Shown piece by piece: positions 23,403-32,362 of a DNA stretch of 48,559 bases (position 1 is the first letter of the stretch; each line of letters starts with the position of its first letter). The DNA lies in contig JAHYYL010000017.1 of the NCBI GenBank assembly GCA_019424965.1, positions 1 through 48,559 on the forward strand. The letters are read 5' to 3'. Position numbers and translations under genes: made by a program. The notes under the pieces are model-generated. The model ran no database searches and was not told the origin of the DNA. It saw only the letters and a list, made by a program, of their open reading frames with translations. The stretch is from Collinsella sp. Its GTDB lineage: Bacteria > Actinomycetota > Coriobacteriia > Coriobacteriales > Coriobacteriaceae.

Positions 23403-24479
23403 CTAGAACTGATTTAAGAAGCGCATATCGCCCGTCATGAGCGTTCGCAGGTCGGGCAGGTCGTAGCGCAGGGCCGCGACGCGTTCGGCGCCAATGCCAA
23501 AGGCGAAGCCGGTATACTTCTCGGGGTCGATGCCACAGTTGATCAGGACGTTGGGGTCAACCATGCCGCAGCCCAGGATCTCGATCCAGCCGCTGTGCTT
23601 GCAGAAGTTGCAACCCTTGCCGCCGCAGACGTGGCAGCTCACGTCCACCTCGCAGCTGGGCTCGGTGAAGGGGAAGAAGTGCGGGCGGTAGCGCGTCTTA
23701 CGGTCCTCGCCAAACATGCACTTAACAAAGTAGTCGAGCGTGCCCTTCAGGTCGCCAAAGGTGATACCCTCGTCGACGACCAGGCCCTCGATCTGGTTGA
23801 ACTGCGGCAGGTGACAAGCGTCGGCCGTATCGGGACGGTAGACGGTGCCCGGGCAGATCATGTAGATGGGCGGCTTCTGTGACTCCATGGTGTGGATCTG
23901 CACGCCCGAGGTCTGGGTGCGCAGCAGCACGTCGGACTCGCCGTGAGCGTGAGCCTCGGGATGCGCGACGCTGCCGGGGTTGTTGTCGACCACATAGAAC
24001 GTGTCGCGAGCCGAGCGGCTCGGGTGATCCATGGGGGCGTTGAGCGCGGTGAAGTTGTAGTAGGAGGTGTCGACCATGGGACCGGACTCGACGGTATAGC
24101 CAATACCGCAGAAGATGTCCTCGGCCTCCTCGATAATCTGCTTGATCAGGTGCTGGTGACCGATCTGCGGACGGATGCCCGGCAGCGTGATGTCGACGGC
24201 ATCGTGCTCGAGTGCGTGTTTAAGGGCGGCGGCCTTCATCTCGGTGGTGCGCTCGTCGAGCATGCCCTCGATCAGCTGACGCATCTCGTTGGCGCGCTTG
24301 CCCATGACGGGACGATCCTCGGGGGCGAGCTTGCCCATCATGCGCATCAGGCCGGTGATGCGGCCCTTGCGGCCGAGCAGCGCGACGCGCGCGGCCTCGA
24401 GCTTCTCGGCGTCGTCGGCGCCTGCGACGAGCTCCTTGGCCTCTTCCTCGAGTTTGACCAGATCATCAATCAGACTCAT
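23403..24479 (-). CDS. pheS: Phenylalanine-tRNA ligase alpha subunit
   Basis: This 358-residue class II synthetase has an N-terminal coiled coil, motif 1 around HPSRSARDTFYV, motif 2 with YRPDTADACHLPQFNQIEG, and motif 3 with GFAFGIGAERVAALRYD. FPFTEPSCEVDVSC and CGGKGCNFCKHSGWIEILG are typical of bacterial PheS. The start ATG at 24479 is preceded by AAAGGGAAG. The longer in-frame extension runs back into the T-box leader and is not coding. It makes Phe-tRNA together with PheT. Confidence 0.96.
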   Translation of the reverse strand: MSLIDDLVKLEEEAKELVAGADDAEKLEAARVALLGRKGRITGLMRMMGKLAPEDRPVMGKRANEMRQLIEGMLDERTTEMKAAALKHALEHDAVDITLPGIRPQIGHQHLIKQIIEEAEDIFCGIGYTVESGPMVDTSYYNFTALNAPMDHPSRSARDTFYVVDNNPGSVAHPEAHAHGESDVLLRTQTSGVQIHTMESQKPPIYMICPGTVYRPDTADACHLPQFNQIEGLVVDEGITFGDLKGTLDYFVKCMFGEDRKTRYRPHFFPFTEPSCEVDVSCHVCGGKGCNFCKHSGWIEILGCGMVDPNVLINCGIDPEKYTGFAFGIGAERVAALRYDLPDLRTLMTGDMRFLNQF

Positions 24480-24562
24480 GTCTTCCCTTTCGTCTCTCGC
24501 GCATCCACTTGCCGCGGCGGCTGGAGCCACCCGGAGCTGCGGATGTGCGGCCCGGTTCGGTA

Positions 24563-24840
24563 ACAAAAAAACCGCCCTCGGGCATGTGCATTGCCCAAGG
24601 ACGGTTGAATTCCGCGGTACCACCTTGTTTGACCCGGCGGATGTCTGGCCCGCCGCGCCCACTCTGTGCCCCTTGTCGCGAGGCTCACGGCTTCCCTACT
24701 GGGGCTTCGCCGCCGCTGGCCGCGTGCCCGTTGAGGTCGCTGCTCGGGAGTGAACGCTTGGCCCTTGTCACCGCAGGAAGGCTCGCAGCCCATGACCTTC
24801 CCTCTCTTGCCGGCGACGCGGCGGGCAAAACCCTCTCCGT
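24563..24840 (-). promoter_or_regulatory. T-box riboswitch leader of pheST
   Basis: On the minus strand the leader carries the hallmark T-box AAGGTGGTACCGCG (core at 24624-24613), followed by a terminator: ACCGTCCTTGGGCA pairs with TGCCCGAGGGCGGT (24605-24571) and ends in seven T. The antiterminator would form with the T-box. Upstream, AGAGAGGGAAGG (about 24811-24800) could be the start of Stem I. A TTC triplet at 24754-24752 (GCGTTCAC) is a candidate Phe specifier, but I could not fold Stem I reliably. Uncharged tRNA-Phe would allow read-through into pheS and pheT. Confidence 0.9.
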
Positions 24841-24983
24841 CAACGCATTGGGCTATAGGATAACACATTCTGCGTGTGCATCGCCGCGTTCCGTTTTGTT
24901 CGCACTGGGTACAAGGCAGGTAGCTGTGCAAACTGGCCGCGCGCCCACCCGAAGCGCTCGGCTCACGAGATCAAGGATATGGT

Positions 24984-26558
24984 ATGGGAAAGAAACTCGA
25001 TAAGAAGGCCGAGCCTGCAGCGGGCAAGACATCCAAAGGCATGAAGGTCGATAAGGCCGTCAAAAAATTCCGCAAGCTCGAAGGCAAGCTGTGGACTCGT
25101 GAGTACCTGCTCAAGATTGCCGAGTTTGACGGCGCGACCATTGCCCCCGCCAACGGCGCAGCAGCGCGTGCCGACGCCATGGGCACGCTTGCCGGCGAGC
25201 ATCACAAGCTGCTGACCAGCGAGAAGTCCGTTGAGCTCGTACGCTCGTTAGCGCGCGAGACCGTCGCCGGCGGCAAAATCGACGACCCTCAGCTGCTCGA
25301 CGAGATCCGTGTGCTCGGCCGCGATCAACGTGAGGCCAGTGCCATCCCCACCGAAGAAGCCGAGGCCTGGACCAGGCTCACCTGCGAGGCGGACGCCGTG
25401 TGGCGCAAGGCCAAGGCAGCCAACGACTGGGCGAGCTTTGAGACCTATGTGGATAGAATCGTCGCCCAACTTAAGCATCAGGCCGAGCTCATGGACCCCA
25501 AGCGCGATCCATACGACGTTTGGCTCGACCAGTATGAGCGCGGCCTTTCCGCCAAGAGCTTCGACGCGTTTTGCGACGAGGTCAAGGCCACGGTCGTGCC
25601 GCTCGTGCACGCCATCGGCGAGCGCGGCCAGCAGCCGGCTGCCGACTTTTTGCACGCCCACGTGCCCGAGGCTGCCCAGCGCGCCATGAGCTTCGACCTT
25701 ATGAAGCTTGTCGGCCTGGACCTGGACGACACCACGCTTGCCTTTACCGAGCATCCGTTTAGCGAGGGCTTTGCCGTGGGTGATGCGCGCATCGCGACGC
25801 ACATCTACGAGGACGACTGCATCTCCAACGTCTACAGCATCATCCACGAGGCGGGGCACACCATGTACGAGCTGGGCGTCAATCCCGCCTACGCGCGCAC
25901 CTGCCTGGAGGGCGGCACCTCCATGGGCATCCACGAGAGCCAGAGCCGCTTTTTCGAGAACACCGTGGGTCGCAGCCGCGCCTTTATGGGCCCGCTGCTC
26001 GAGGTGCTGCGTCGTCACGCGCCCGAGGTCTACGGCGACGTCGACGAAGACACGCTCTACCGCGCCGTGAACATCGCGCAGCCGTCGTTGATCCGCACCG
26101 AGGCCGACGAGCTCACCTATCCGCTGCATATTATGGTGCGCTACCAGATTGAGCGTATGCTGTTTGCCGGCGAGGCTGCGGCCAAGGACATCCCCGCGCT
26201 TTGGAACCGCTTTATGGACGAGTACCTGGGCATTCCCGTTCCCGACGACACGCACGGCTGCCTGCAGGATACGCATTGGAGCGGCGGTTCGTTTGGCTAC
26301 TTCCCCACGTATGCGCTGGGTAGCGCCTACGATGCCATGTTTGTGCCGGCCATGTGCCGCGACGGCGTCGACCTTACCGGTGCCTGCGCGAGCGGCGATC
26401 TGGCGCCCGTCCGCGCCTGGCTGGGCGAGCACATTTGGCAGTGGGGCCGCGCCAAAGACGCGCCGGAACTCATCAAGGGCGCCTGCGGCATGGCCTTTGA
26501 CGCCCGCTACTACTGCAGCTACCTGCAGGACAAGTTCACCACACTGTACGAGCTGTAA
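24984..26558 (+). CDS. M32 family metallocarboxypeptidase
   Basis: This is a 524-residue zinc carboxypeptidase that removes C-terminal residues from peptides. The HEXXH site is H288-E-A-G-H292 (IIHEAGHTMYELGVNP), followed by the family motif GIHESQSRFFENTVGRSRAF, whose Glu is the third ligand. IRTEADELTYPLHI and GSFGYFPTYALGSAY are also characteristic. A Lys-rich N-terminal extension of about 25 residues is unusual. The start at 24984 has AAGGA six bases upstream. It is cytoplasmic, with no signal peptide, and stands alone between divergent and convergent neighbours. Confidence 0.93.
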   Translation: MGKKLDKKAEPAAGKTSKGMKVDKAVKKFRKLEGKLWTREYLLKIAEFDGATIAPANGAAARADAMGTLAGEHHKLLTSEKSVELVRSLARETVAGGKIDDPQLLDEIRVLGRDQREASAIPTEEAEAWTRLTCEADAVWRKAKAANDWASFETYVDRIVAQLKHQAELMDPKRDPYDVWLDQYERGLSAKSFDAFCDEVKATVVPLVHAIGERGQQPAADFLHAHVPEAAQRAMSFDLMKLVGLDLDDTTLAFTEHPFSEGFAVGDARIATHIYEDDCISNVYSIIHEAGHTMYELGVNPAYARTCLEGGTSMGIHESQSRFFENTVGRSRAFMGPLLEVLRRHAPEVYGDVDEDTLYRAVNIAQPSLIRTEADELTYPLHIMVRYQIERMLFAGEAAAKDIPALWNRFMDEYLGIPVPDDTHGCLQDTHWSGGSFGYFPTYALGSAYDAMFVPAMCRDGVDLTGACASGDLAPVRAWLGEHIWQWGRAKDAPELIKGACGMAFDARYYCSYLQDKFTTLYEL

Positions 26559-26659
26559 GGATTGACCAGCACGCCATCGCCAACGCCAACTATGTTGACG
26601 CCAATGTCTTGGCAACGTCAGCGAAAACGACCCTAAGCGAGCAAGGTGACGTGAAATGA

Positions 26660-26688
26660 AAGGGCGCTGACCTTCTGGTCGCGCCCTT
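26660..26688. terminator. Hairpin between convergent genes
   Basis: AAGGGCGC (26660-26667) pairs with GCGCCCTT (26681-26688), with GACC/GGTC inside around a TTCT loop. It lies about 100 bases after the carboxypeptidase stop and could stop transcription from either side. The T tracts are short. Confidence 0.7.
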
Positions 26689-26736
26689 GAAATTGAACGT
26701 CAGATTGCCGCTTAGGGGCGTTTGCAGCGTCGAGCA

Positions 26737-26764
26737 GTTACGCGGTTTGGTAAAACCGCGTAAC
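26737..26764 (-). terminator. Perfect hairpin touching the glmM stop codon
   Basis: GTTACGCGGTTT (26737-26748) and AAACCGCGTAAC (26753-26764) form a perfect 12-bp stem around GGTA. Its edge overlaps the glmM stop codon. There is no T run, so it may protect the 3' end or act as a weak terminator. Confidence 0.6.
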
Positions 26765-28095
26765 TACAGAGCCTCGAGTGCGTTGGCGATGCGCTTCATG
26801 GCGGCATCGGCGGATGCTTGGTCGGGCGCCTCGGCCAGCACGCGGATAACCGACTCGGTTCCGCTCTTGCGTACGAGCACGCGGCCCTCGCCTGCCAGCG
26901 CAGCCTCGGCCTCGGCGATGGCGTTCTGCACGCCCATGTTCTCGAGCGCGGCGTCCTTGTCCGCCACGCGCACGGCCACCTGCGCCTGCGGTAGCAGCTT
27001 GCACGGAGCCGTGAGCTGCGAGAGCGTCTCGCGCTCGGCGCGGATCACTTCCATCACGCGCAGCGAGGTCATAATGCCGTCGCCCGTGCGCTCGATATCG
27101 CCAAAGATCGTATGGCCCGTCTGCTCGCCGCCCAGGCTGTAGCCGCCCTCGCGCATCTTGGCATACACGTGGCGGTCGCCCACACCGCTGGTCACGGCAC
27201 TTAGGCCGGCAAGCTCCAACGACTTGATCAGGCCAAAGTTGCTGGCAATCGTCGGAACCACGGTACCGCCCGAAAGGCGACCGTGCTTGTTCAGGTACAC
27301 GCCGCACACGTACAGGATCTGGTCGCCATCGACCACGCGGCCGCGCTCGTCCACGGCCAGGCAGCGGTCGGCATCGCCGTCATAGGCAAAGCCCACGTCC
27401 AAGCCCTGCTCCACCACGTGGCGCTGCAGACGCTCCATATGCGTGGAGCCGCAGTCGACGTTGATGTTAAAACCATCAGGCGCGGCATTGATCACGCGCA
27501 CGTCGGCGCCCAGCGCGTCGAACACCGGCTTGGCCACTGAGGACGCCGAGCCGTTGGCGCAGTCGATGCCAATCTTGACGCCCTGCAGCGAAAAGTTCGC
27601 GCTGGCGATGAGCGAGGCAATGTAGCGGTTGCGGCCCTGCATGTAGTCCACCGTGGCGCCGATGTGGTTGCCCGTGGCCAGCGGCACCTCGCTCTTGCCA
27701 TCGACGTAGTCCTCGATGAGCTCCAGTACGTCCTCGTCCATCTTAAAACCGTCGCTATTGACGAGCTTAATGCCGTTATCGCAAAACGGGTTGTGGCTCG
27801 CGCTGATCATGATGCCGCAATCGAAGCAGCCTTCCACGGTCTGATGCGCTACACCCGGTGTGGGGATCACGTGCAGCATATAGGCGTCCGCACCGCTCGC
27901 GACCAGGCCACCCACCAGCGCCGCCTCGAACATATAACTCGAGCGACGCGTGTCCTTACCCACGATGACGCGCGCCTTGCGCTCGCGGTTGGCGCCGTAA
28001 TACCAGCCCACAAAACGGCCAATCTTATAAGCGTGCTCTACCGTCAGCCCAACGTTAGCCTCACCGCGAAAGCCGTCGGTGCCAAAGTACTTCAT
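26764..28095 (-). CDS. glmM: Phosphoglucosamine mutase
   Basis: This 443-residue enzyme interconverts glucosamine 6-phosphate and glucosamine 1-phosphate on the way to UDP-GlcNAc and peptidoglycan. It has the alpha-D-phosphohexomutase layout: FGTDGFRGEANVGL at the N-terminus, the phosphoserine loop MISASHNPFCDNGIKL near residue 98, the Mg site YDGDADRCLAVDE, the sugar-binding loop LGGEQTGHTIF, and the phosphate loop RKSGTESVIRV, where many homologues have RPSGTEP. The start has AAGGAG. A terminator-like hairpin ends only about 20 bases upstream of the start. Confidence 0.95.
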   Translation of the reverse strand: MKYFGTDGFRGEANVGLTVEHAYKIGRFVGWYYGANRERKARVIVGKDTRRSSYMFEAALVGGLVASGADAYMLHVIPTPGVAHQTVEGCFDCGIMISASHNPFCDNGIKLVNSDGFKMDEDVLELIEDYVDGKSEVPLATGNHIGATVDYMQGRNRYIASLIASANFSLQGVKIGIDCANGSASSVAKPVFDALGADVRVINAAPDGFNINVDCGSTHMERLQRHVVEQGLDVGFAYDGDADRCLAVDERGRVVDGDQILYVCGVYLNKHGRLSGGTVVPTIASNFGLIKSLELAGLSAVTSGVGDRHVYAKMREGGYSLGGEQTGHTIFGDIERTGDGIMTSLRVMEVIRAERETLSQLTAPCKLLPQAQVAVRVADKDAALENMGVQNAIAEAEAALAGEGRVLVRKSGTESVIRVLAEAPDQASADAAMKRIANALEAL

Positions 28096-28114
28096 GCGCT
28101 CTCCTTACAAAATA

Positions 28115-28141
28115 GGGGCGAACAGATTGCCTGTCCGCCCC
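28115..28141 (-). terminator. Terminator-like hairpin between the DUF4012 gene and glmM
   Basis: GGGGCG-A-ACAG pairs with CTGT-C-CGCCCC around ATTGC. On the minus strand it is followed by TATTTTGT and then directly by the glmM ribosome binding site. It leaves no room for a glmM promoter downstream. Confidence 0.65.
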
Positions 28142-28178
28142 AAAATGGTACTCGATTATCTGCGCTACCAGAAAAACC

Positions 28179-30491
28179 CTACGCCGACGCGCTGTCGCGA
28201 GCCGCCTGGCATGTAGGAGTCTGACGCAGCGTAAGCGGCTTGTCCCCCGCCTCGGCTGACGTGGTCAGCGTATATGTGATCGTCGTCGTCTCGCCAGCAT
28301 GCAGGTCAACGGTGCCCGAATAGAAGGGGATTCCATGCCACGTAGCGGCGCCAAGACCAAACTGGGTGCCCTCGACGGTCAGATCAGTAATGTTGCCGCC
28401 CGTCGGGGCAAACAACGAGACATTCAGACGCTCGTCGTCGCGCGCGGCATCGGGCGCGCTCGCCGCGACGTAGTCGGGCAGCTTGCCGGCCTCCTCCTGC
28501 GTCATGATGTTCGTCAGGGTAACGGTGATGCGATACGAGCATGTGCCGTCACCGTTCTTGATGCCCTGGCCAATCTGCGTATCGGCATTCAGGTACCAGT
28601 CGAGCTTGGAGAAGCTCAGGTTGTTAAAGTAGACACCAGCAACGGGATCTTCACTCGGGTCATCCGGATCGGGCAGCGAGGCGTCGATGTTCATCTCCTT
28701 GATAGCGTTCTGCTCGTCATCGTTTTTCATCCACGCGATCAGGCGGCCCTCTTCGGCACCGCGCTCAACGGCGCTGACAAGCTTCGTAACATCGACATCG
28801 CCGATACCGCCAAGGATCTTGTCGAAGGCAGCGCTGGCGACGGATGCAAAGATGCCGTCCGACTCCTCGACCGGATAGTTCCAGTACACATCGTGCATGA
28901 GGACCTTTGCGGCGTTGGTGCCGTCGACAACCGTTCCGTCGGGCAGCGACACGTTACCGACCAGGCCCAGCAGATACTGCAGGAACACCGGGTCGATACC
29001 CACGACGCCGTCAACGTCCTGGCCATATTGAGATTTCCACAGGGCTGCGACACGCTGCGAGTTGCGGGGCCAATCAGGCGAATAGGTATTGCCCGAGTTG
29101 TACAGGTTACTGTGGTTGCCGAACAGCGCCTCATCCTCTTCGTCGACGCTCTCGACTGCCTCATCCTCGCTGAGTCCAATGCGGGGAACAAACTCGCCAA
29201 TCGACATCTGGCCGTCGGTGACCGAAATCAGGCCCTGCGAACCGCCAAAGCCGCCGCAGGCACGAATCTCGACGTTGTTCATGGCGTACACAAGGTAGTT
29301 GCGCGTCTGGCCGTTGGCGCCGAGCATCTGCGGAAGGACGGGGGCGACCTTCTCCGCCGCGTCAACCGCGCCGTTGAGGGTGGCAAAGCCGTCCTTGGCC
29401 TTATCGACCAGCTCGGTCACCTGGGAAATATGAGTATCGCCAATGCCCTGGATCTTCTCGTTGGCGCTCTTGAACACCTTCGAGCTGCTGGAAAGCGAAT
29501 CGGCGACCGCCTGCAGCGCGGACACGTTAATCATGCCGTCCTGAAACAGCTTGCCGGGCGTGGCCTGCGAAAGGTTATCGGCCATGGGAACCAGCGCATT
29601 GCTCGAGACATCGGACAGGGCGTCGATCATGGTGCGGGCCGCATTGATGTCGCTGCCATACACCGGGATAAACGAAGCCGCCGTCCACAGCGGGCTCGAG
29701 GTCTCCGCCTTCATGCTGTCGCAAAGCTCATCAATCTTCTTCGCGTCGTCAGGCAGCGTCGAAAAATCGCCCGACGTGACCTTGTCCTTAAGGCCACCGA
29801 CAATCTCGACGGCCTCCTTCGCTTCACTCTTTACGGTCTTTGCCGAGTTAAGCAGCATAAAGCCGCTTGCGCCAAGCGCAACGAGAAGCACCGCGACTAC
29901 AGCGGCAATAATGGCGCCGGTGTGACGCTTTTTGCGTTCGCCCTTGCGATGGCGATGACGGACCAGACCGTCAGAGGTCGAACTCGACGAAGCGTCGCTA
30001 CCATAGTTCAAGCCAAAATCGTAATAATCTTCCTTGGAACCCGAGCCCGCAAACTCGGCACCGCTATCATCCAGGCGGGCGAACGTGCCAGTCTCGGAGG
30101 CGCCGGTGTAAATCGTGCCAAGGTTACCCGTAAGCCCCGCGCCACCGGCAGAGGGAGTATTGTTGGCGGCCTTGCCGGCATTAACGTTGCCGGCGGCATT
30201 CGCGGCGTTGGTAGCACCTGCGTTGTTCGCGGGTACCGAAGGAGCCCCGCTCGGCCGCGACGCGGAGGTTGCACCGCCCGCAAAGACATTCCCTCTTGCA
30301 CGGCCGGTCTTTTTTGCCTTTTGTGACTGCTCGTACAGAGCGGTAAACATCGCCGTCTCGCCCGGGGACACGCGCTTACCGGAACCGCCCTGTCCAGCGC
30401 CGCCCGGCGTGCCGGCCTTACCAGCCCCGTTCGGACGCGGCGGAACTGCAGGACGGCCGCTATCGCTGCCCTTAAAGTGATTACCAGCCAT
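28179..30491 (-). CDS. DUF4012 domain-containing membrane protein
   Basis: This is a 770-residue protein. An N-terminal low-complexity Gly/Ala/Pro/Asn-rich cytoplasmic region (about 1-190) ends in a basic cluster (RHRHRKGERKKRH), followed by one membrane helix (GAIIAAVVAVLLVALGASGFMLL, quoted in part). The long extracellular part carries the DUF4012 core with NYLVYAMNNVEIRACGGFGGSQGL and later YWNYP. The start at 30491 has GAGGA seven bases upstream; an upstream ATG has none. DUF4012 proteins occur near cell-surface polysaccharide genes, but the function is unknown. Confidence 0.82.
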   Translation of the reverse strand: MAGNHFKGSDSGRPAVPPRPNGAGKAGTPGGAGQGGSGKRVSPGETAMFTALYEQSQKAKKTGRARGNVFAGGATSASRPSGAPSVPANNAGATNAANAAGNVNAGKAANNTPSAGGAGLTGNLGTIYTGASETGTFARLDDSGAEFAGSGSKEDYYDFGLNYGSDASSSSTSDGLVRHRHRKGERKKRHTGAIIAAVVAVLLVALGASGFMLLNSAKTVKSEAKEAVEIVGGLKDKVTSGDFSTLPDDAKKIDELCDSMKAETSSPLWTAASFIPVYGSDINAARTMIDALSDVSSNALVPMADNLSQATPGKLFQDGMINVSALQAVADSLSSSSKVFKSANEKIQGIGDTHISQVTELVDKAKDGFATLNGAVDAAEKVAPVLPQMLGANGQTRNYLVYAMNNVEIRACGGFGGSQGLISVTDGQMSIGEFVPRIGLSEDEAVESVDEEDEALFGNHSNLYNSGNTYSPDWPRNSQRVAALWKSQYGQDVDGVVGIDPVFLQYLLGLVGNVSLPDGTVVDGTNAAKVLMHDVYWNYPVEESDGIFASVASAAFDKILGGIGDVDVTKLVSAVERGAEEGRLIAWMKNDDEQNAIKEMNIDASLPDPDDPSEDPVAGVYFNNLSFSKLDWYLNADTQIGQGIKNGDGTCSYRITVTLTNIMTQEEAGKLPDYVAASAPDAARDDERLNVSLFAPTGGNITDLTVEGTQFGLGAATWHGIPFYSGTVDLHAGETTTITYTLTTSAEAGDKPLTLRQTPTCQAARDSASA

Positions 30492-30640
30492 AAAGAAATC
30501 CTCACAATTGAGTCGCAATGAAAAAGTCCATAACGTTACTAGTCTATGGCATTTTGAGCATCGACAGCTAAACTCCAGACACGGACATCAATTGGCGAAA
30601 ATGCGGCACAACACCTTTTCTGTCTTGGCGGCGGCGCCAG

Positions 30641-31663
30641 CTACACCGTGAGGAACATCATCACGATGATCATGGCAAAGCCGATAAGGTCGGTCGGCAA
30701 AAACACCGTGCCCAGCATAACGGCGCTGGTGATGGTCGCCGAAACCGGCTCCACAGTTCCGATGAGGCTCGCACGCACCGAGCCGATGTCCTTAACGCCC
30801 TGCATATAGAGCATGTAAGCAAAAAACGAGCCGATAACCACGAATACCGCGAGCGCCTCGACGCCGGCAGCGTCGAGTGCCGGCATATGCGCCCAAGGCT
30901 GCACGAAGACGCACGAGACCACGCCCGCCGTGAGCATTGCCGAGCCCGTGACGATGGGGCTGCCGTATTCGGGCAGGATCTTGGCGGGAATCACCGCCAT
31001 ACACGTGGCGCTGACCGCACACATAAGACCTGCTGCCAGGCCAAGCGGCGAGATATTCAGGCTGGTGGGGTCGCCGCCGGTGGCGATTAAAAAGGTTCCA
31101 CCCAGAGCCAGGCCAATGCCGATAACTTCGCGAGTACGCGGCATGCGGCGATCGGTCACGCAGGTGTAGCCCATGATGATAACGAGCTGCAGGCACTGGA
31201 GCACCGTCGCGGTTCCGGCGTTCGTCAGGCGCACGGCCGAAAGATAGCAAAACTGGTTGAACAGCAGACCAAAGGCGGTAAAGAGCAGCAGCTGCTTGCG
31301 ATCGGCGGATGTGGTCCAGAGCTTAATCAGGCGCTCGCGGTCGCGCGTAACAACCACGGCCATAAAGAGTAGACCGGCGAGAATCTGACGCACGCTCATA
31401 AGCCACAAGGTGTCGACGTGGTAGGTATCGAACAGAAAGCTCGCGCTGGTGCCCGAGAAGCCCCAAAACGAACCGCCCACCAGCGTAGCCAAGACGCCCG
31501 TGATCATCTTGCGCGTCGAAGCGCTGTTCAGGCGCTCGCGCCAAGCGCGGCGGGTGCTACGGCTGAGCTCATCGGTGCCCTCGGGCACATCAATGTTCGA
31601 TATATCGGTCATCGGCACCGAAGCCCCTGCGCCTTCGACCTGCTCGACACGCTCTTTGCTCAT
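30641..31663 (-). CDS. EamA/DMT family transporter
   Basis: This 340-residue protein has a polar N-terminus of about 55 residues and then ten predicted hydrophobic helices in two EamA repeats, beginning with VLATLVGGSFWGFSGTSASF and, in the second repeat, LGLAAGLMCAVSATCMAV. GTVEPVSATITSAVML is the conserved end of EamA proteins. The start at 31663 has GAGGG at good spacing; the frame upstream is non-coding. It probably exports a small metabolite or amino acid; the substrate cannot be told from sequence. Confidence 0.87.
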   Translation of the reverse strand: MSKERVEQVEGAGASVPMTDISNIDVPEGTDELSRSTRRAWRERLNSASTRKMITGVLATLVGGSFWGFSGTSASFLFDTYHVDTLWLMSVRQILAGLLFMAVVVTRDRERLIKLWTTSADRKQLLLFTAFGLLFNQFCYLSAVRLTNAGTATVLQCLQLVIIMGYTCVTDRRMPRTREVIGIGLALGGTFLIATGGDPTSLNISPLGLAAGLMCAVSATCMAVIPAKILPEYGSPIVTGSAMLTAGVVSCVFVQPWAHMPALDAAGVEALAVFVVIGSFFAYMLYMQGVKDIGSVRASLIGTVEPVSATITSAVMLGTVFLPTDLIGFAMIIVMMFLTV

Positions 31664-31894
31664 TCCATTCCCTCGAAGCAGCCTGGAAACAATTCGGCTT
31701 ACCTTACCACGGCGAAGGCACCAGCTGGAGGCTTGTCCGCTTATCGGTAGGACAATTCCGCAGACGTCTTTCCATAGCTCGATACCGCAATGGCCTTGCA
31801 TTATGCGACAGTCAAATCGCGGCAGCAGGCTCTTTTGAAATGGATATGACAAAGCCCCCGAATTCCACAATGTAAGCGATTTTTAAAAATGTTC

Positions 31895-31923
31895 TTGCCA
31901 CCGAGTTCAGGCTCCGTTATATT
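31895..31923 (+). promoter_or_regulatory. Promoter of tRNA-Val
   Basis: TTGCCA (31895-31900) and TATATT (31918-31923) are spaced by exactly 17 bases, 30 bases before the mature tRNA. A GC-rich stretch (GCGCGCTTGCGC) follows the -10, as expected for a stringently controlled stable RNA promoter. Confidence 0.85.
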
Positions 31924-31952
31924 ATCCCTTGCGCGCTTGCGCACCCTTGATC

Positions 31953-32027
31953 GGGCGTTTAGCTCAGGGGGAGAGCGCTTCCCTGACACGGAAGAGGTCA
32001 GAAGTTCAAATCTTCTAACGCCCACCA
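31953..32027 (+). tRNA. tRNA-Val (anticodon GAC)
   Basis: The cloverleaf is complete. The acceptor stem is GGGCGTT / AACGCCC, the D-arm is TAGCTCAGGGGGAGAGC, and the anticodon stem is CTTCC / GGAAG with loop CTGACAC, giving anticodon GAC at 31985-31987. The T-arm is AGAAG-TTCAAAT-CTTCT. The discriminator A and CCA are encoded. GAC reads the Val codons GUC and GUU. Confidence 0.97.
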
Positions 32028-32036
32028 AATGTTCGC

Positions 32037-32074
32037 AGCTCAGAGGCTATGTCCTCTGGGCTGTTTTGTTTTTT
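32037..32074 (+). terminator. Terminator of tRNA-Val
   Basis: AGCTCAGAGG (32037-32046) pairs with CCTCTGGGCT (32053-32062) with one G-T pair and is followed by GTTTTGTTTTTT. It lies ten bases after the tRNA. Confidence 0.92.
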
Positions 32075-32362
32075 GTCGCTAAATCCGCTGGCAGTTCCAA
32101 CCGTCATCGCAACGTAACAACAATTCACCTGACGAATGGCAGCCAAATATATTCAATACCCCAACATCAACAATAGCCAGGCACAAAACTGCGCCGCAAG
32201 CTGCTCCAACCGCCCAACTGGTCAAAAGCCGACCATCTACTTGCCAATTTATCTAACGGCGTAACCAAGCAGTCCGCGCCGCAACTTCTCAACAAAACGC
32301 CGCGATGTCTGCGCCCTGCGGTATCCTTGAGCCACTTGCACCTGCAGCACCAAGGAGCCGCC
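32075..32362. other. Gene-free stretch between tRNA-Val and the DUF5710 gene
   Basis: I see no ORF with a ribosome binding site, no strong hairpin and no clear promoter here. It is somewhat AT-richer than its surroundings. I found no direct repeat of the tRNA 3' end that would mark an attachment site. Confidence 0.5.

Noticed and set aside
24476..24931. 151-residue open frame across the pheST leader
   Set aside because: It coincides with the T-box and its terminator and has no protein-like features.
28299..30326. 675-residue open frame antisense to the DUF4012 gene
   Set aside because: No recognisable domain; the opposite strand has a membrane helix, DUF4012 motifs and a good start.
31953..32362. 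tRNA-Val as an integration site for a genomic island
   Set aside because: I found no direct repeat of the tRNA 3' end downstream and no integrase gene, so the idea is unsupported within this window.
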